NCBI GenBank assembly: GCA_016787605.1
Contig: JAEUUE010000033.1
Coordinates: 1-64,000 of the forward strand
DNA from: Cyclobacteriaceae bacterium
GTDB taxonomy: Bacteria > Bacteroidota > Bacteroidia > Cytophagales > Cyclobacteriaceae
Reading direction: 5' to 3'
Length of the DNA: 64,000 nt
A program made the translations under genes and the position numbers. Positions 27,497 to 36,834 of this stretch are shown piece after piece; position 1 is the first letter of the stretch; each line of letters opens with the position of its first letter. Under the pieces are notes generated by a model. That model worked only from the letters and a program-made list of their open reading frames with translations. It did no database searches and was not told the DNA's origin.

Positions 27497-27934
27497 CCGG
27501 AACCGGTGGATGTGATTGGTGGCGTAGGCAAAGGAAAGTGAAAGAAACACCACCCCGGTCAGGATAATCGGCGGAAGAAAAGTAAGCAGCAGCATGATGA
27601 TGAAGGCGCCTCCAAAAACCACGAGGTTGATGGAGACAAGTCCTTTCCAGATCTGGGGAGATAGGTTCTTCTGGGCCAGGTAAAGGTTGATCATTCCGGC
27701 CAGCAGGTAAAGAAGGCTAAAGCAGGCGCTCAGCGCAGTAAATATGTCCCCGGTAGTGGGATGAAAATACGGTCCCAGGTCGGGGCGATAAGTGGACATC
27801 AATTCATGCAGTGTCCGTTCAGTTTGGTTGGCCGGTGTGGGCTCTCGCAGGAAACTCATCCCATGGATACAGGCTGTGATAATCTGCAGCACGGCGGTGA
27901 CCCGGATCCAAAGCAGGTAATTATTCATGATCAA
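27482..27934 (-). CDS. Four-helix membrane protein of unknown function
   Basis: A 150-residue protein (ATG at 27934, or the second Met two codons later) with four predicted membrane helices: [20 protein letters not shown], then helices near 62-85, 95-117 and 118-138. The loop after helix 1 ([17 protein letters not shown]) is conserved-looking but unrecognised. No transporter or enzyme signature is visible. It is convergent with rocD (15-bp overlap) and lies downstream of the tolC gene with a 50-bp gap. Confidence 0.6.
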   Translation of the reverse strand: MIMNNYLLWIRVTAVLQIITACIHGMSFLREPTPANQTERTLHELMSTYRPDLGPYFHPTTGDIFTALSACFSLLYLLAGMINLYLAQKNLSPQIWKGLVSINLVVFGGAFIIMLLLTFLPPIILTGVVFLSLSFAYATNHIHRFRLPQN

Positions 27935-27984
27935 ATCGCGTTATCCAAGCTAATAAAAACAGCCGGAATTCAAAAGAAAGTTGC

Positions 27985-29439
27985 TCAGCGCGTGGCGTTC
28001 AGGTTCCGCACACCGGCCGCCCAATAGAGGCTAGCCTTCAGTTTCTCGTATTCAGACCGCAATTTCAGGAACTTCATCTGCGACTGGATGAGTTTTTCCT
28101 GCTGAACATTGATCTTGAAGAGGTCACTTTCCCCCAGCTGGAGGTTGAGCAATTCGGCATCGAGCAAGCGCTCGTAATTGTCGACCATGGCCGATTGCTG
28201 GTTCAGGATCAGTTGAGTATTGGTGAGCTGGTTATATACTTGCTGGATCTGGTTGAGGATGTCCCGCTCCGCCTGGGTACGCTCCAACTGGGTACTCCGT
28301 ATCTTAAGCTTGGTTTGCCCCAGCTTGGCACGCTCCTTTCGAAGCAATACGGGTATCGAGAAATCAACACCGAACTTATAATCGTTTCCAAGGGAAAAGG
28401 ACTGGGCACTTCCATCAGGGGTGATGGGCTGGTTGAGGAAACTGTATTGAAGATCAAGTCGGGGTTTCAGGTATTCGACCGCCAGTTTCCGCTCCACCTC
28501 CAGTTGATTGAGTTTAATGCTCAGTTTCTGCAACTCCGGGTGATTCTGACGGGCCATGAACATGAGCTCGTTCAGGGTTTGCGTGCTGAGAGATTCCGGA
28601 TCGCCGGTCAACACCGGGGCCACCGAAGGACTCAATTGGAGCGGATTCTGGTTGGGATCCCAGAGGTAGTTCGAAATCTTAATGCCCTGGTTCAAGAAGT
28701 CCAGGTAGGCTTCTTGCCTTTCAATCAGGCGTTGCTGCAGGGTGATCTTGGCCTGGACGGTATCAATGCCCGAGGCTTCCCCCATGGAGGCGTTCAGGTT
28801 CACCCGTCGATAGATCTCTTCGGCAATGCGGGTGTTGTTGGAAAGCAGGCGGTAGGCGTAATAGGTGAAATACCATTGCCAGTAATCTTTGGCGGCCTCC
28901 AGCAGGATCTTGTTGATCATTTTTACCTGTTCCGCTTCTGCCATTTCTGTGAACAACTGGGCCTGTTTTACGGCGGCTCGTCGTTCATCGGTAAACAAGC
29001 CGCGGCCCACGGGCAGCCGGATGCCGGTGAACAGTTGCTTGTAATCATCGCTGGAGGGAATGGACGATTCAGGGTTGATGAATGTCCCTTCGTTCTGCTC
29101 AATGCCAATTTTCGGATCGACCGGGAACCACACGGGTATCGTGAAAGCAGCGAGAAATTTGTTGTAGTACTCTTTGTCCTGATATTCCTTGGTGTTGTAG
29201 GAAGCTTCCAACTTGGGATCAAACGCACCCCGGGCAAAGCGGACTTCCTGTCTCGCGGCATCCGGCAGCAGCCTGGCTTGTCTTACCAAAGGATGATTCT
29301 CCAGTAAGGCGCCGTAGAAGTTCTCCAGCGTAAAAGCCTGTACGGTATCCGGGAGAATGAATACCGAATCAGACGAGGTTTGGGAAAACCCCAGCCCGGG
29401 CAGGACCGCCATGAGCAGGATGAAAAGAAGGGTTTTCAT
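27985..29439 (-). CDS. TolC-family outer-membrane efflux protein
   Basis: A 484-residue exported protein: signal peptide about 1-19 (cut after GLGFSQ), then two repeats of long alpha-hairpin sequence typical of TolC (for example ENHPLVRQARLLPDAARQEV and ARQNHPELQKLSIKLNQLEV). It forms the trimeric outer-membrane channel of a tripartite export system. It overlaps the HlyD gene by 4 bp and is the last gene of the tetR-ABC-HlyD-TolC operon, so it is the dedicated exit duct of that exporter. Confidence 0.9.
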   Translation of the reverse strand: MKTLLFILLMAVLPGLGFSQTSSDSVFILPDTVQAFTLENFYGALLENHPLVRQARLLPDAARQEVRFARGAFDPKLEASYNTKEYQDKEYYNKFLAAFTIPVWFPVDPKIGIEQNEGTFINPESSIPSSDDYKQLFTGIRLPVGRGLFTDERRAAVKQAQLFTEMAEAEQVKMINKILLEAAKDYWQWYFTYYAYRLLSNNTRIAEEIYRRVNLNASMGEASGIDTVQAKITLQQRLIERQEAYLDFLNQGIKISNYLWDPNQNPLQLSPSVAPVLTGDPESLSTQTLNELMFMARQNHPELQKLSIKLNQLEVERKLAVEYLKPRLDLQYSFLNQPITPDGSAQSFSLGNDYKFGVDFSIPVLLRKERAKLGQTKLKIRSTQLERTQAERDILNQIQQVYNQLTNTQLILNQQSAMVDNYERLLDAELLNLQLGESDLFKINVQQEKLIQSQMKFLKLRSEYEKLKASLYWAAGVRNLNATR

Positions 29440-30767
29440 TCCTTGGAGTTGTCGGGTTCAGGTTTTTCTTTCTTCTGGTCCACAAAAACTTCCTTGGGTT
29501 CCTCGTAGAGACTCGGAGGGAATCCATTGAGCTGTCGCCACAGTTCGTACCAGACCGGGACGCTGTCCAGCATAACCCAGCCCATGGTTCCACTGCCTAC
29601 CCGCAGCTGGCGCGGCCAGGCCGTGTCGGTGGAGTCAGGGGTCACCAGGATGCGGAATTCACCCGGATGAGTATTCACATAATCAATGACACGCACGGTG
29701 CCGCCAAAGGTTCCCACGGAGATACTGGGCCATCCGCTGAACTGAAGCGCAGGGAACCCGTCAAATTCGATGCGGACTTTGCGGCCAATACTCAGAAGGG
29801 GCACATCCATGGCCCGCACATACATTTCGACCGCAATGTCGTTGCTGCGGGGCATGATCGTACACAGGGCTTCTCCCTCCTTGATGGTTTGACCAATGCC
29901 GGCCTGGGTGGCTTTGACCACGTATCCGGTTTGGGGCGCCAGGATGAAGTACTGCTGGCTTCTGACCTGCATGTTCACATACTCATTCCTCAGTTTGGCC
30001 AACTCTGCCTGCGTATCAAACTGCTCGGCAAGGGTATTGTTCAGTTCCGATTCGGCTTTGCTGATCTTGTCCAGGTATTCGGCCTGGATGCGCGGCACTT
30101 CGATTTCTGCATTTATGAAATCCGCCTCGCTTCCCTGGTACTTATATTCAAAATCCTGGAACTTCGTCAGTGGAATGTTGCCGGCCTCGTAGAGTTTCAG
30201 GTTTCGTTCGTACTGATTCCTGGCGTTGTTGAAGCGAACACGCTCTCCTTCGAGTTTGGCCTTGGCTTGATCAACCTTCCCTTGCATGGCAGTATGCAGC
30301 GACTTGATCTGGCGTTGGAGCGCATTGGCCTTCTCATTCTTGGACTGGAAACTTTGTTCCTTGGAGGCAATAATCTCACGAAGCCGCTTCAGCAACTCGG
30401 GATCGAAATACTTCTCCTTGATTTCACTGAGGATAGCGATGGTATCGCCGGTATGAACCAGTTGCCCCTCATTGATTTTCCACTGTTGGATGCGGCCGGC
30501 AATGGCTGTTTCAACGGTCTGGGGGCGGTTGCCAGGCGATAACGCCGTGACTTTGCCCTTACCGTGAATGTTCTGCTGCCAGGGAAGAAAAAGCACGATC
30601 AAAGCCAGCAGGCCGACAGCCAGGAGAATCCGGGCAAGCTTCTTGCCGCTCTCCGGCGTACGAAGTGCACGGAGAGAGTAAAGAGCATCCGGCTGGAGGC
30701 CCTTTTCGATAGACTCGTTGGATATCCGTAGCATGGCGTTAGTCAATAATTCTTTTGATTCGGTCAT
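29436..30767 (-). CDS. HlyD-family membrane fusion protein
   Basis: A 443-residue adaptor. A cytoplasmic N-terminus (1-46) is followed by a membrane helix (ILLAVGLLALIVLFLPW, about 47-63), a biotinyl-lipoyl-like motif (VETAIAGRIQQWKINEGQLV) and long coiled-coil arms (about 135-260). A second lipoyl half (YFILAPQTGYVVKATQAGIG) and a beta-barrel region complete it. It links the inner-membrane ABC protein to TolC. Its start overlaps the end of the ABC gene by 29 bp, so the two are translationally coupled. Confidence 0.92.
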   Translation of the reverse strand: MTESKELLTNAMLRISNESIEKGLQPDALYSLRALRTPESGKKLARILLAVGLLALIVLFLPWQQNIHGKGKVTALSPGNRPQTVETAIAGRIQQWKINEGQLVHTGDTIAILSEIKEKYFDPELLKRLREIIASKEQSFQSKNEKANALQRQIKSLHTAMQGKVDQAKAKLEGERVRFNNARNQYERNLKLYEAGNIPLTKFQDFEYKYQGSEADFINAEIEVPRIQAEYLDKISKAESELNNTLAEQFDTQAELAKLRNEYVNMQVRSQQYFILAPQTGYVVKATQAGIGQTIKEGEALCTIMPRSNDIAVEMYVRAMDVPLLSIGRKVRIEFDGFPALQFSGWPSISVGTFGGTVRVIDYVNTHPGEFRILVTPDSTDTAWPRQLRVGSGTMGWVMLDSVPVWYELWRQLNGFPPSLYEEPKEVFVDQKKEKPEPDNSKE

Positions 30768-32904
30768 CCTTCATCAGCTCGGCAAACGAACCTGTGGCAA
30801 TCATCTGTCCTCCATCCAACACAATAACCCGGTCACAGGCCGACATCATCATGGGGTCGTTGGAGACGGCGACCAGGGTCCACGGATTGGAGGGGTCAAT
30901 AATGGTTTGAATGAGTGAGAGTTTCTCCGAGCGGGGTAGGCCGATGAAGAAGTCATTCAACACCATGAGCCTTGGCTGTTTGGCGAGGCACCGCGCGAGG
31001 ATCAGCTTTTGAATAACCGTATCCGGCAATCCTTTGCCGCCACTCAACAAGTGGGTGCTCAATCCATCGGGATACGAGTGAATGGTGTCGGCGAGGCCTA
31101 CTTTCTGCAAGGCCTTCAGCACCCGCTCCGCGGAAGTGTGTGCATTGCCTACCGACAGGTTCTCCAAAATAGTACCGTCGAAAAGATCCTCCACGCTGAT
31201 GTTCTTGGCAATCTTTTCCCGGAGGTGCGTCAAATCCAGGTCCCTGAGCGAGTAGCCGTCGAGTGTATAGGAGCCCTGGTAATGGGTATATAGTCCAGCC
31301 AGGATGTTGGTCAGCATCGTCTTGCCGCTCCCACCCGGCCCCGAAATGCAAATACGTTCACCGGGAGCGATCGACAGGTTGATATTGCGCAGACTGAATT
31401 CTCCTCCTACGGGTACGAAGGAAAGGTTGCGCACCTCCAGGGCAAATCCTTTTTCATGACGGGGGGTTACATCCAGGCCGCCAAACCGCTCGATGGGCAG
31501 ATCAGTAACATGGGCAATCTTGTCGACTGCAGTCAGAAGATCATAGACCACGTCCATATACATAATGATCTTTTCCACGGAGTTGATGATGAGAATAATG
31601 ACAATCTCGGAGGCCACCAGCTGACCCAGCGTGATTTCACGATTGACCACCAGCATGGTACCCACGATCAGCATACCGCCAATGACAGCAGCCTTGAAGA
31701 GGATGATGAAGAAGAACTGCGTACGCAGCGTATTGAAGTGAACGGACCGGTGTTTCAGGTAGCCGTTCACGTTGTAGTCGGTTTTCCGCAAGGGAAGGTC
31801 AGTGCTGCCGCCCAGTTTGAATGACTGAACCGCCCTTCCCAATTCCTCCAGCCAGTGCACCACGCGATACTTGTATTTTGATTCACTGATGGAGGAGTGA
31901 AGGCCGCGGGGCCCTGTCACGAAGAAGATGGCCACCAAAGTAGAAATAAGAAGAAGGCCGAACAGGATGAAAAAGGGGTGATAAAGAGAAATCAGGAGCA
32001 AGCCGGAAAGAATCTGGATTGCCGCGGAAGCGAGGTCAATGAGAAGCTTGGGAAGCCCTTTTTGCACCGTGATCACATCGAAGAAGCGATTGACGAGTTC
32101 GGGGGTATACTTCTCCGACAGCGATTCCAGCTGCAAGCGCGGAATCCGGTAGGCAAATTCCAGTGCGGCCTTGGTGAATACCCTTCGTTGGAGAAATTCC
32201 ACCATGGTGATTTGAAGAATTTGAAGAGCACCGCCGATGAGTACGCCCAGGATAACCAAGGCAATCATCAGGTAGACTGAACTGAAAAATACGCCTCCGG
32301 AAATCAGCTCAACGGTCGTTTGTATCCCCAACGGGAGCGCGAGACTGACAAAACCGACCAGGAGGGCATAGAAAAGGATGTAGAGAATTTCCTTTTTTTC
32401 AGTGCCCAGCAAGCGGATCAGCCGCCTGATCGGGCTCAGGTTCTGATCTTCGCCTGTCGCCGGGCTTATTGGGTTCTCGTAGATGACCGATGTCAGGCAA
32501 AGCACCTCACCCGCCTCCGACTTGACCAGCCGGTCAAGGAAATTGGTATCCCAGTTTACGGGTTCGTGGGACGTTGCCTCCATTCGATAGCCGGCAGGTC
32601 CCTTCTTTCCGGGAAGCCAGAGAATAGGTTTGACATGCTCGCCATCCTGCTCAAAGGTTACTACCGGGCTGGTTTGTTCCTCCAGGAAAGCCCGTAGCCC
32701 GTTAGGTTGAATGTTATTCTTGACAAAGATGATTCGAGACAAATGGCCCGCTTCGGACAAGTCTCGTTCAAACTCGGGCAGATCCTTTCGGAGATAGGTC
32801 CGGGTATTCATCTCCACGGGATGGAGGTCGTGAAGATTGAGGCCATGATTCTGTGTCAAACCGATCTCGCGGATAATCCGCACGATCGAAAAATTGGTGA
32901 GCAT
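30739..32904 (-). CDS. Type-I-secretion-like ABC transporter with degenerate ATPase motifs
   Basis: A 721-residue half-transporter. An unusual N-terminal soluble part (1-165) lacks a C39-peptidase Cys, and six membrane helices lie at about 172-440. In the nucleotide-binding domain, Walker A is intact (GPGGSGKT, 522-529) and LSGGK is present (620-624). The Q-loop Gln is replaced by Ser570. Walker B reads LMVLND (646-651) where Asp-Glu is expected, and the H-loop His is replaced by Asn682. It can probably bind ATP, but hydrolysis is doubtful. It shares an operon with HlyD and TolC, so it is probably the inner-membrane part of a protein or peptide exporter. An alternative start is Met32. Confidence 0.85.
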   Translation of the reverse strand: MLTNFSIVRIIREIGLTQNHGLNLHDLHPVEMNTRTYLRKDLPEFERDLSEAGHLSRIIFVKNNIQPNGLRAFLEEQTSPVVTFEQDGEHVKPILWLPGKKGPAGYRMEATSHEPVNWDTNFLDRLVKSEAGEVLCLTSVIYENPISPATGEDQNLSPIRRLIRLLGTEKKEILYILFYALLVGFVSLALPLGIQTTVELISGGVFFSSVYLMIALVILGVLIGGALQILQITMVEFLQRRVFTKAALEFAYRIPRLQLESLSEKYTPELVNRFFDVITVQKGLPKLLIDLASAAIQILSGLLLISLYHPFFILFGLLLISTLVAIFFVTGPRGLHSSISESKYKYRVVHWLEELGRAVQSFKLGGSTDLPLRKTDYNVNGYLKHRSVHFNTLRTQFFFIILFKAAVIGGMLIVGTMLVVNREITLGQLVASEIVIILIINSVEKIIMYMDVVYDLLTAVDKIAHVTDLPIERFGGLDVTPRHEKGFALEVRNLSFVPVGGEFSLRNINLSIAPGERICISGPGGSGKTMLTNILAGLYTHYQGSYTLDGYSLRDLDLTHLREKIAKNISVEDLFDGTILENLSVGNAHTSAERVLKALQKVGLADTIHSYPDGLSTHLLSGGKGLPDTVIQKLILARCLAKQPRLMVLNDFFIGLPRSEKLSLIQTIIDPSNPWTLVAVSNDPMMMSACDRVIVLDGGQMIATGSFAELMKDDRIKRIID

Positions 32905-32906
32905 AG

Positions 32907-33593
32907 CTATTTCTTTTGAATGGCCCCGAATACCAAAGACTCAATGAAAACCTGAAGTTGCGCATGCCGTTGCGGAGCGGGCAGTCGCTTGTCCAGGTTG
33001 GAAAGAGTGGGCAGATGTTCCAGGAAAAAGAGCTGCTCGTTGGCGGCCAGCAGGATGGTGCTGACCAGGGAATTGGGAAAGGGGTAATCGGGCGCCACTT
33101 CCTTGATGAAACCGGATATCTTTTTCGTAAGGGTCTTGAAACCACCAAACAGGCCAGCCTGGTTGTCATCATCAACCCATTTGGTAAGGTAGGTCTTTTC
33201 CAACTCATTGACCACGATGCGATGCAGGGCCTCCTCGTTCACATGTTGGAAGGAGGGGTCCGTCTTCTTTTCTTCGGTGATGACCCGGATAGAAGCACGC
33301 AGTTTTTCCTCCGGGGAATGGAGGCTTGCCGTGGCCAGATCCAGCCGATAGTCCAGCCAACTCCAGTACCAGGCAGTCAGGTAGTGAAGCAGCCGGTGTT
33401 TGTTTTCAAAGTACCGGTAAATGGAGGGCTCCGTGGAATTGACCTGGGCGGCCAGCTTCTTGAACGTGAACTGTTCAAAACCCAGCCCATCAATCATTTC
33501 AATGCCCTTGCTGACGATTTTCTGGCCCAATTCCGTCGATTGGGGGTCTCGCACGTAGAGCTTTTCGTTCAGCTTGAAAGTCAGGTGACCCAT
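32907..33593 (-). CDS. TetR-family transcriptional regulator
   Basis: A 228-residue repressor-type protein. The N-terminal helix-turn-helix spans about 20-68 (IDGLGFEQFTFKKLAAQVNS followed by TEPSIYRYFENKHRLLHYL). The C-terminal helical domain should bind a small ligand and dimerise. It is the first gene of the exporter operon, 2 bp before the ABC gene, and a 25-bp imperfect palindrome overlies its promoter (33612-33636). It very likely autorepresses the operon and is relieved by an exported or toxic compound; the ligand is unknown. Confidence 0.9.
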   Translation of the reverse strand: MGHLTFKLNEKLYVRDPQSTELGQKIVSKGIEMIDGLGFEQFTFKKLAAQVNSTEPSIYRYFENKHRLLHYLTAWYWSWLDYRLDLATASLHSPEEKLRASIRVITEEKKTDPSFQHVNEEALHRIVVNELEKTYLTKWVDDDNQAGLFGGFKTLTKKISGFIKEVAPDYPFPNSLVSTILLAANEQLFFLEHLPTLSNLDKRLPAPQRHAQLQVFIESLVFGAIQKK

Positions 33594-33609
33594 ATGATAA
33601 TTTTACTCG

Positions 33610-33617
33610 CAAATATA
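33610..33617 (-). promoter_or_regulatory. -7 promoter box of the tetR-ABC-HlyD-TolC operon
   Basis: Read on the minus strand, TATATTTG is a perfect TAnnTTTG match, 16 bp upstream of the tetR ATG. A TTG (33639-33641 on the plus strand as CAA) lies 21 bp further upstream as a -33 candidate. The box is overlapped by the palindrome at 33612-33636. Confidence 0.55.
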
Positions 33618-33636
33618 ATAGTAATACTAACATATT
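33612..33636. promoter_or_regulatory. Candidate TetR operator (25-bp imperfect palindrome)
   Basis: Left arm AATATAATAGTA (33612-33623), central A (33624), right arm TACTAACATATT (33625-33636). The right arm matches the reverse complement of the left at 10 of 12 positions. It lies across the -7 box and spacer of the tetR promoter, exactly where an autorepressor dimer would block RNA polymerase. Confidence 0.5.
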
Positions 33637-33681
33637 CCCAAGGCAGTTATACTGCATTACTTAAGTTGAATAAACTTTGTC

Positions 33682-34464
33682 CTAATTGAGCTCCTTAATG
33701 AGGATATAGAGGCCGGTAATCAGTATGAACCAGCCAAAAGCTATGCGCAATTGACCCGATTTGTACCGTGCCGATAGCCGGCTTCCGATAACCATCCCGA
33801 TAATCGATAGGCCGGTTATTCCCAGGAGGAAAGACCATTCCATCCGGTAGTTGAGTACGTCGCCCATAAACCCAATGAGGGAATTAAGTGCAATGATCAA
33901 CAGGGAAGTACCGGCGGCCTTCTTGAACGGAAGCCCAGTAAGAAAAACCAGGCCCGGGATAATGAGGAATCCTCCGCCGGCTCCCACTAAGCCCGTAATG
34001 AAACCGATCCCGGCTCCCTGGGCAATCATTGGAAGGAAACCTCCTGGATGATCGGAGGGAGTAGGTTCCTTCCCCGCGCGGATCATGGGGATGGCCGCCA
34101 GGATCATAAGTACGGCAAACAGGCCGAGGAGGAGCAGCCTTTTGGTAATAAGAAGATCTCCGGACTGAAGCACCGTGTCTGGAATGGCAGGTACCACCCA
34201 TTTGCGGGTGATGAAAATGGTCAGGATGGAGGGGATCCCGAAGGCAATTCCGGCACGGAGGCTCACCAGGCCCTCCCGATACTTGGAGAAGGTCCCCACG
34301 GCACTGGTTATTCCGACAATGAACAGCGAGTAGGCGGATGCCCGAACGGGCTCTGTATCAAATAGGTACACTAAAATCGGGATGGCCAAAATTGACCCTC
34401 CGCCGCCCAGCAGCCCCAAAACAAGGCCGATGGCAAGCGCTGAAAGATAGCCGACAATTTCCAC
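33682..34464 (-). CDS. TauE/SafE-family membrane transporter
   Basis: A 260-residue membrane protein with about eight helices. The glycine-rich N-terminus AIGLVLGLLGGGGSILAIPI and the repeat GFITGLVGAGGGFLIIPGLV are the two halves of the TauE/SafE signature. Members export sulfite, sulfoacetate or other organosulfur anions, but the substrate here is unknown. It lies 12 bp downstream of rlpA on the same strand and 88 bp before tetR. Confidence 0.9.
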   Translation of the reverse strand: MEIVGYLSALAIGLVLGLLGGGGSILAIPILVYLFDTEPVRASAYSLFIVGITSAVGTFSKYREGLVSLRAGIAFGIPSILTIFITRKWVVPAIPDTVLQSGDLLITKRLLLLGLFAVLMILAAIPMIRAGKEPTPSDHPGGFLPMIAQGAGIGFITGLVGAGGGFLIIPGLVFLTGLPFKKAAGTSLLIIALNSLIGFMGDVLNYRMEWSFLLGITGLSIIGMVIGSRLSARYKSGQLRIAFGWFILITGLYILIKELN

Positions 34465-34476
34465 CGCGTTTGACCT

Positions 34477-35163
34477 TTAGCGCATCCGCTCAAACTCCGC
34501 GATGAAGGCATCAGGGTACTTGTTCCGAATTTTTTCCTTGAATTTTTCTGCCTTAGCGCGGGTTGAGAATCCTCCCAGGATCAGCGCGTAGTATTTTGCC
34601 CCGTTGACGTTCTTGACCTGTACGGTAACCTTCTTCTGGTACGAACTCTTCAGGTTGTCGGCCACACGCAACAGGTTCACCAGCTCCTGATACGTGCCGA
34701 TCTGAACGCCGAACCCTCCGGGAGTCATTCGTTTGGCTTCTACATCGTAGAACTCTTTTTCCTCCGGGGGGGCGACATCCGGCATAGGTCCAGGAATCAC
34801 ACTTTTGCCGTCCCCGGCATCAATTACCTCAAGGGTGACTTCCGCCAGGCCCTGCTGAACGAAACCCAGCTCTTCGGCCGCAGATTTCGACAAGTCGATG
34901 ATCCTGTCATCCACATAGGGCCCCCGGTCGTTTATGATGACTTCCACCTGTTTTTGATTGGAGAGGTTGGTTACGCGGACGCGTGTTCCAAAAGGCAACG
35001 TTTTGTGCGCGGCAGTCCGTTTGCTGTGTTTGTACTTTTCTCCGCTTGCCGTGGTGCGGCCTTCAAATTTGTCTGCATAGAAGGAGGCCTTGCCCTGCTG
35101 CCGTTGTGCAAGGGTGCTTAACGAGATCGAAAACAGCACCAGGAGTAGTGAATAGCTTTTCAT
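34477..35163 (-). CDS. rlpA: RlpA-like septal lytic transglycosylase with SPOR domain
   Basis: A 228-residue exported protein with a signal peptide (1-19, before AQRQQG) and a double-psi beta-barrel RlpA domain. The domain has GKASFYADKFEGRTTASGE, the catalytic His53 region AAHKTLPFGTRVRVTN and Asp79 in NDRGPY, then RIIDLSKSAA. A C-terminal SPOR domain (about 149-228) binds denuded peptidoglycan at the division site. It likely cleaves glycan strands lacking stem peptides during cell separation. The start is an ATG 37 bp after a perfect promoter box at 35200-35207. Confidence 0.9.
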   Translation of the reverse strand: MKSYSLLLVLFSISLSTLAQRQQGKASFYADKFEGRTTASGEKYKHSKRTAAHKTLPFGTRVRVTNLSNQKQVEVIINDRGPYVDDRIIDLSKSAAEELGFVQQGLAEVTLEVIDAGDGKSVIPGPMPDVAPPEEKEFYDVEAKRMTPGGFGVQIGTYQELVNLLRVADNLKSSYQKKVTVQVKNVNGAKYYALILGGFSTRAKAEKFKEKIRNKYPDAFIAEFERMR

Positions 35164-35199
35164 GGGATAAAAAATGTGACGGTCTTACCGTTGAGTGAT

Positions 35200-35207
35200 C
35201 AAATATA
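35200..35207 (-). promoter_or_regulatory. -7 promoter box of rlpA
   Basis: On the minus strand TATATTTG matches TAnnTTTG perfectly. It lies 36 bp before the rlpA ATG and diverges from the guaB promoter. No clear TTG occurs at the -33 spacing. Confidence 0.4.
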
Positions 35208-35258
35208 CGACGGGCGGCATCGTCAGAAGCGATGATTCCCGGGACCGGGAAAATAACC

Positions 35259-35288
35259 TTGGCATGTCCTTTTTTTAGCCTACCTTTG
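35259..35288 (+). promoter_or_regulatory. guaB promoter (TTG-N19-TACCTTTG)
   Basis: A -33 TTG at 35259-35261, a 19-bp spacer and a -7 box TACCTTTG at 35281-35288 give the complete Bacteroidota consensus. The box ends 31 bp before the guaB ATG at 35320. Confidence 0.6.
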
Positions 35289-35319
35289 GCCGGCAAATAA
35301 CGAGTCTAACTTATTTGCC

Positions 35320-36792
35320 ATGGCCCTCGATCCCGCCAAGTTCCTTTTTGAAGCCCTAACCTACGATGATGTCCTCCTGGTGCCCGCCTACAGCGAGGTG
35401 CTGCCGCGTGAAACCAGTACGGTGACGCAGCTTACCGGGAACATCAAGCTGAATATCCCCATCGTATCCGCCGCCATGGATACCGTTACCGAATCGGCCC
35501 TGGCCATCAGCATGGCCCTCGAAGGGGGTATCGGGTTCATTCATAAGAACATGACCATCGAGCAACAGGCCGAGCAAGTTCGCAAGGTGAAGCGGTCACA
35601 GAGCGGGATGATCCTCGACCCGGTAACGCTCCGGATTAATTCCACGGTCAGGGATGCGGAAAAAATCATGCGTGAATTCAAGATCGGAGGAATCCCGGTT
35701 ATTGATGATAACGGGAAGCTGGTGGGGATCATCACCAACCGAGACTTGCGTTTTCAAAAGGACTTCTCCCTACCGATTGAGCGAATCATGACGCGCGAGA
35801 ACCTGATTACCGCGCCGGAAGGTATTACCCTGGACAAGGCGGAAGTTATTCTTCAGAAGTATAAGATCGAAAAACTCCCCATCGTAAATAAAAGAGGGAA
35901 GCTGACGGGTCTGGTGACCTACAAGGATATCCTGAAGAAGAAGAATAAGCCCAATGCCTGCCATGACCAGTTCGGTCGTTTACGGGTGGGGGCGGCCGTC
36001 GGTGTCACGCCGGATATGATAACCCGGATTGAGGCATTGAAGGCGGCGGGAGTGGATGTGATCAGTATCGATACGGCACACGGCCATTCGAAGGGTGTCA
36101 TCGAGGCGGCGAAAAGAGTGAAGAAGAAATTCCCGGCCCTTGACCTCGTGGTAGGCAACATCGCCACGGGTGAAGCGGCTAAGGCACTGGTAAAAGCCGG
36201 TGCAGATGCCCTCAAAGTGGGGGTGGGACCCGGCAGCATTTGTACGACCCGTGTCGTGGCCGGCGTGGGACTTCCCCAACTATCGGCCGTATTTGAAGCC
36301 TCTAAGGCCGTAAAAGGCTCGGGCGTAAAAATTATCGCGGACGGAGGCATACGGTTTTCCGGGGATATCGTGAAGGCCATTGCGGCCGGCGCCGACAGCA
36401 TTATGATTGGATCTCTTCTCGCCGGCACCGAGGAGGCCCCGGGTGACGTGATCATCTACGAGGGGCGGAAGTTCAAGTCGTATCGGGGAATGGGGTCCAT
36501 GGAGGCCATGGATGAAGGATCCAAAGACCGGTATTTCCAGGACGCTGAAGATGACATCAAGAAACTGGTTCCGGAAGGTATCTCCGGGCGGGTTCCCTTC
36601 AAGGGCATGGTTGCCGAGGTGCTCTACCAGCTGGTGGGAGGCCTGAAGGCGGGCATGGGTTACTGCGGTGCCCGCAACATGGAGAAACTCAAACAGGCCA
36701 AGTTTGTCAAGATTACCGCTGCGGGTATGGTGGAAAACCACCCTCACGATGTAACCATTACCCGCGAAGCTCCGAATTATAGCAGGAAGTAA
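35320..36792 (+). CDS. guaB: IMP dehydrogenase
   Basis: A 490-residue TIM-barrel enzyme with the tandem CBS pair inserted at about 97-205 ([11 protein letters not shown] then [11 protein letters not shown]). The catalytic Cys308 lies in [15 protein letters not shown]. It oxidises IMP to XMP, the rate-limiting step of GTP synthesis, and the CBS pair senses nucleotides. The length and all active-site loops are standard. It is expressed from a strong-looking promoter at 35259-35288 and is divergent from rlpA. Confidence 0.98.
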   Translation: MALDPAKFLFEALTYDDVLLVPAYSEVLPRETSTVTQLTGNIKLNIPIVSAAMDTVTESALAISMALEGGIGFIHKNMTIEQQAEQVRKVKRSQSGMILDPVTLRINSTVRDAEKIMREFKIGGIPVIDDNGKLVGIITNRDLRFQKDFSLPIERIMTRENLITAPEGITLDKAEVILQKYKIEKLPIVNKRGKLTGLVTYKDILKKKNKPNACHDQFGRLRVGAAVGVTPDMITRIEALKAAGVDVISIDTAHGHSKGVIEAAKRVKKKFPALDLVVGNIATGEAAKALVKAGADALKVGVGPGSICTTRVVAGVGLPQLSAVFEASKAVKGSGVKIIADGGIRFSGDIVKAIAAGADSIMIGSLLAGTEEAPGDVIIYEGRKFKSYRGMGSMEAMDEGSKDRYFQDAEDDIKKLVPEGISGRVPFKGMVAEVLYQLVGGLKAGMGYCGARNMEKLKQAKFVKITAAGMVENHPHDVTITREAPNYSRK

Positions 36793-36834
36793 GTTTCACA
36801 AAACTTCCGATCTTAGCAGGCTCCCGCCGCCGGG

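Noticed and set aside
28195..29307. Long antisense frame of 370 codons within the TolC gene
   Set aside because: The TolC frame shows family helical repeats and a signal peptide; the antisense frame is a by-product of its codon pattern.
30739..32904. Bacteriocin exporter with C39 peptidase
   Set aside because: The N-terminal 165 residues have no Cys in the expected position and no C39 signature; the only Cys is at 136.
36785..36808. Inverted repeat at the guaB stop (GGAAGT...ACTTCC) as an intrinsic terminator
   Set aside because: The stem is short and no T-run follows, so it does not meet the criteria for a terminator.
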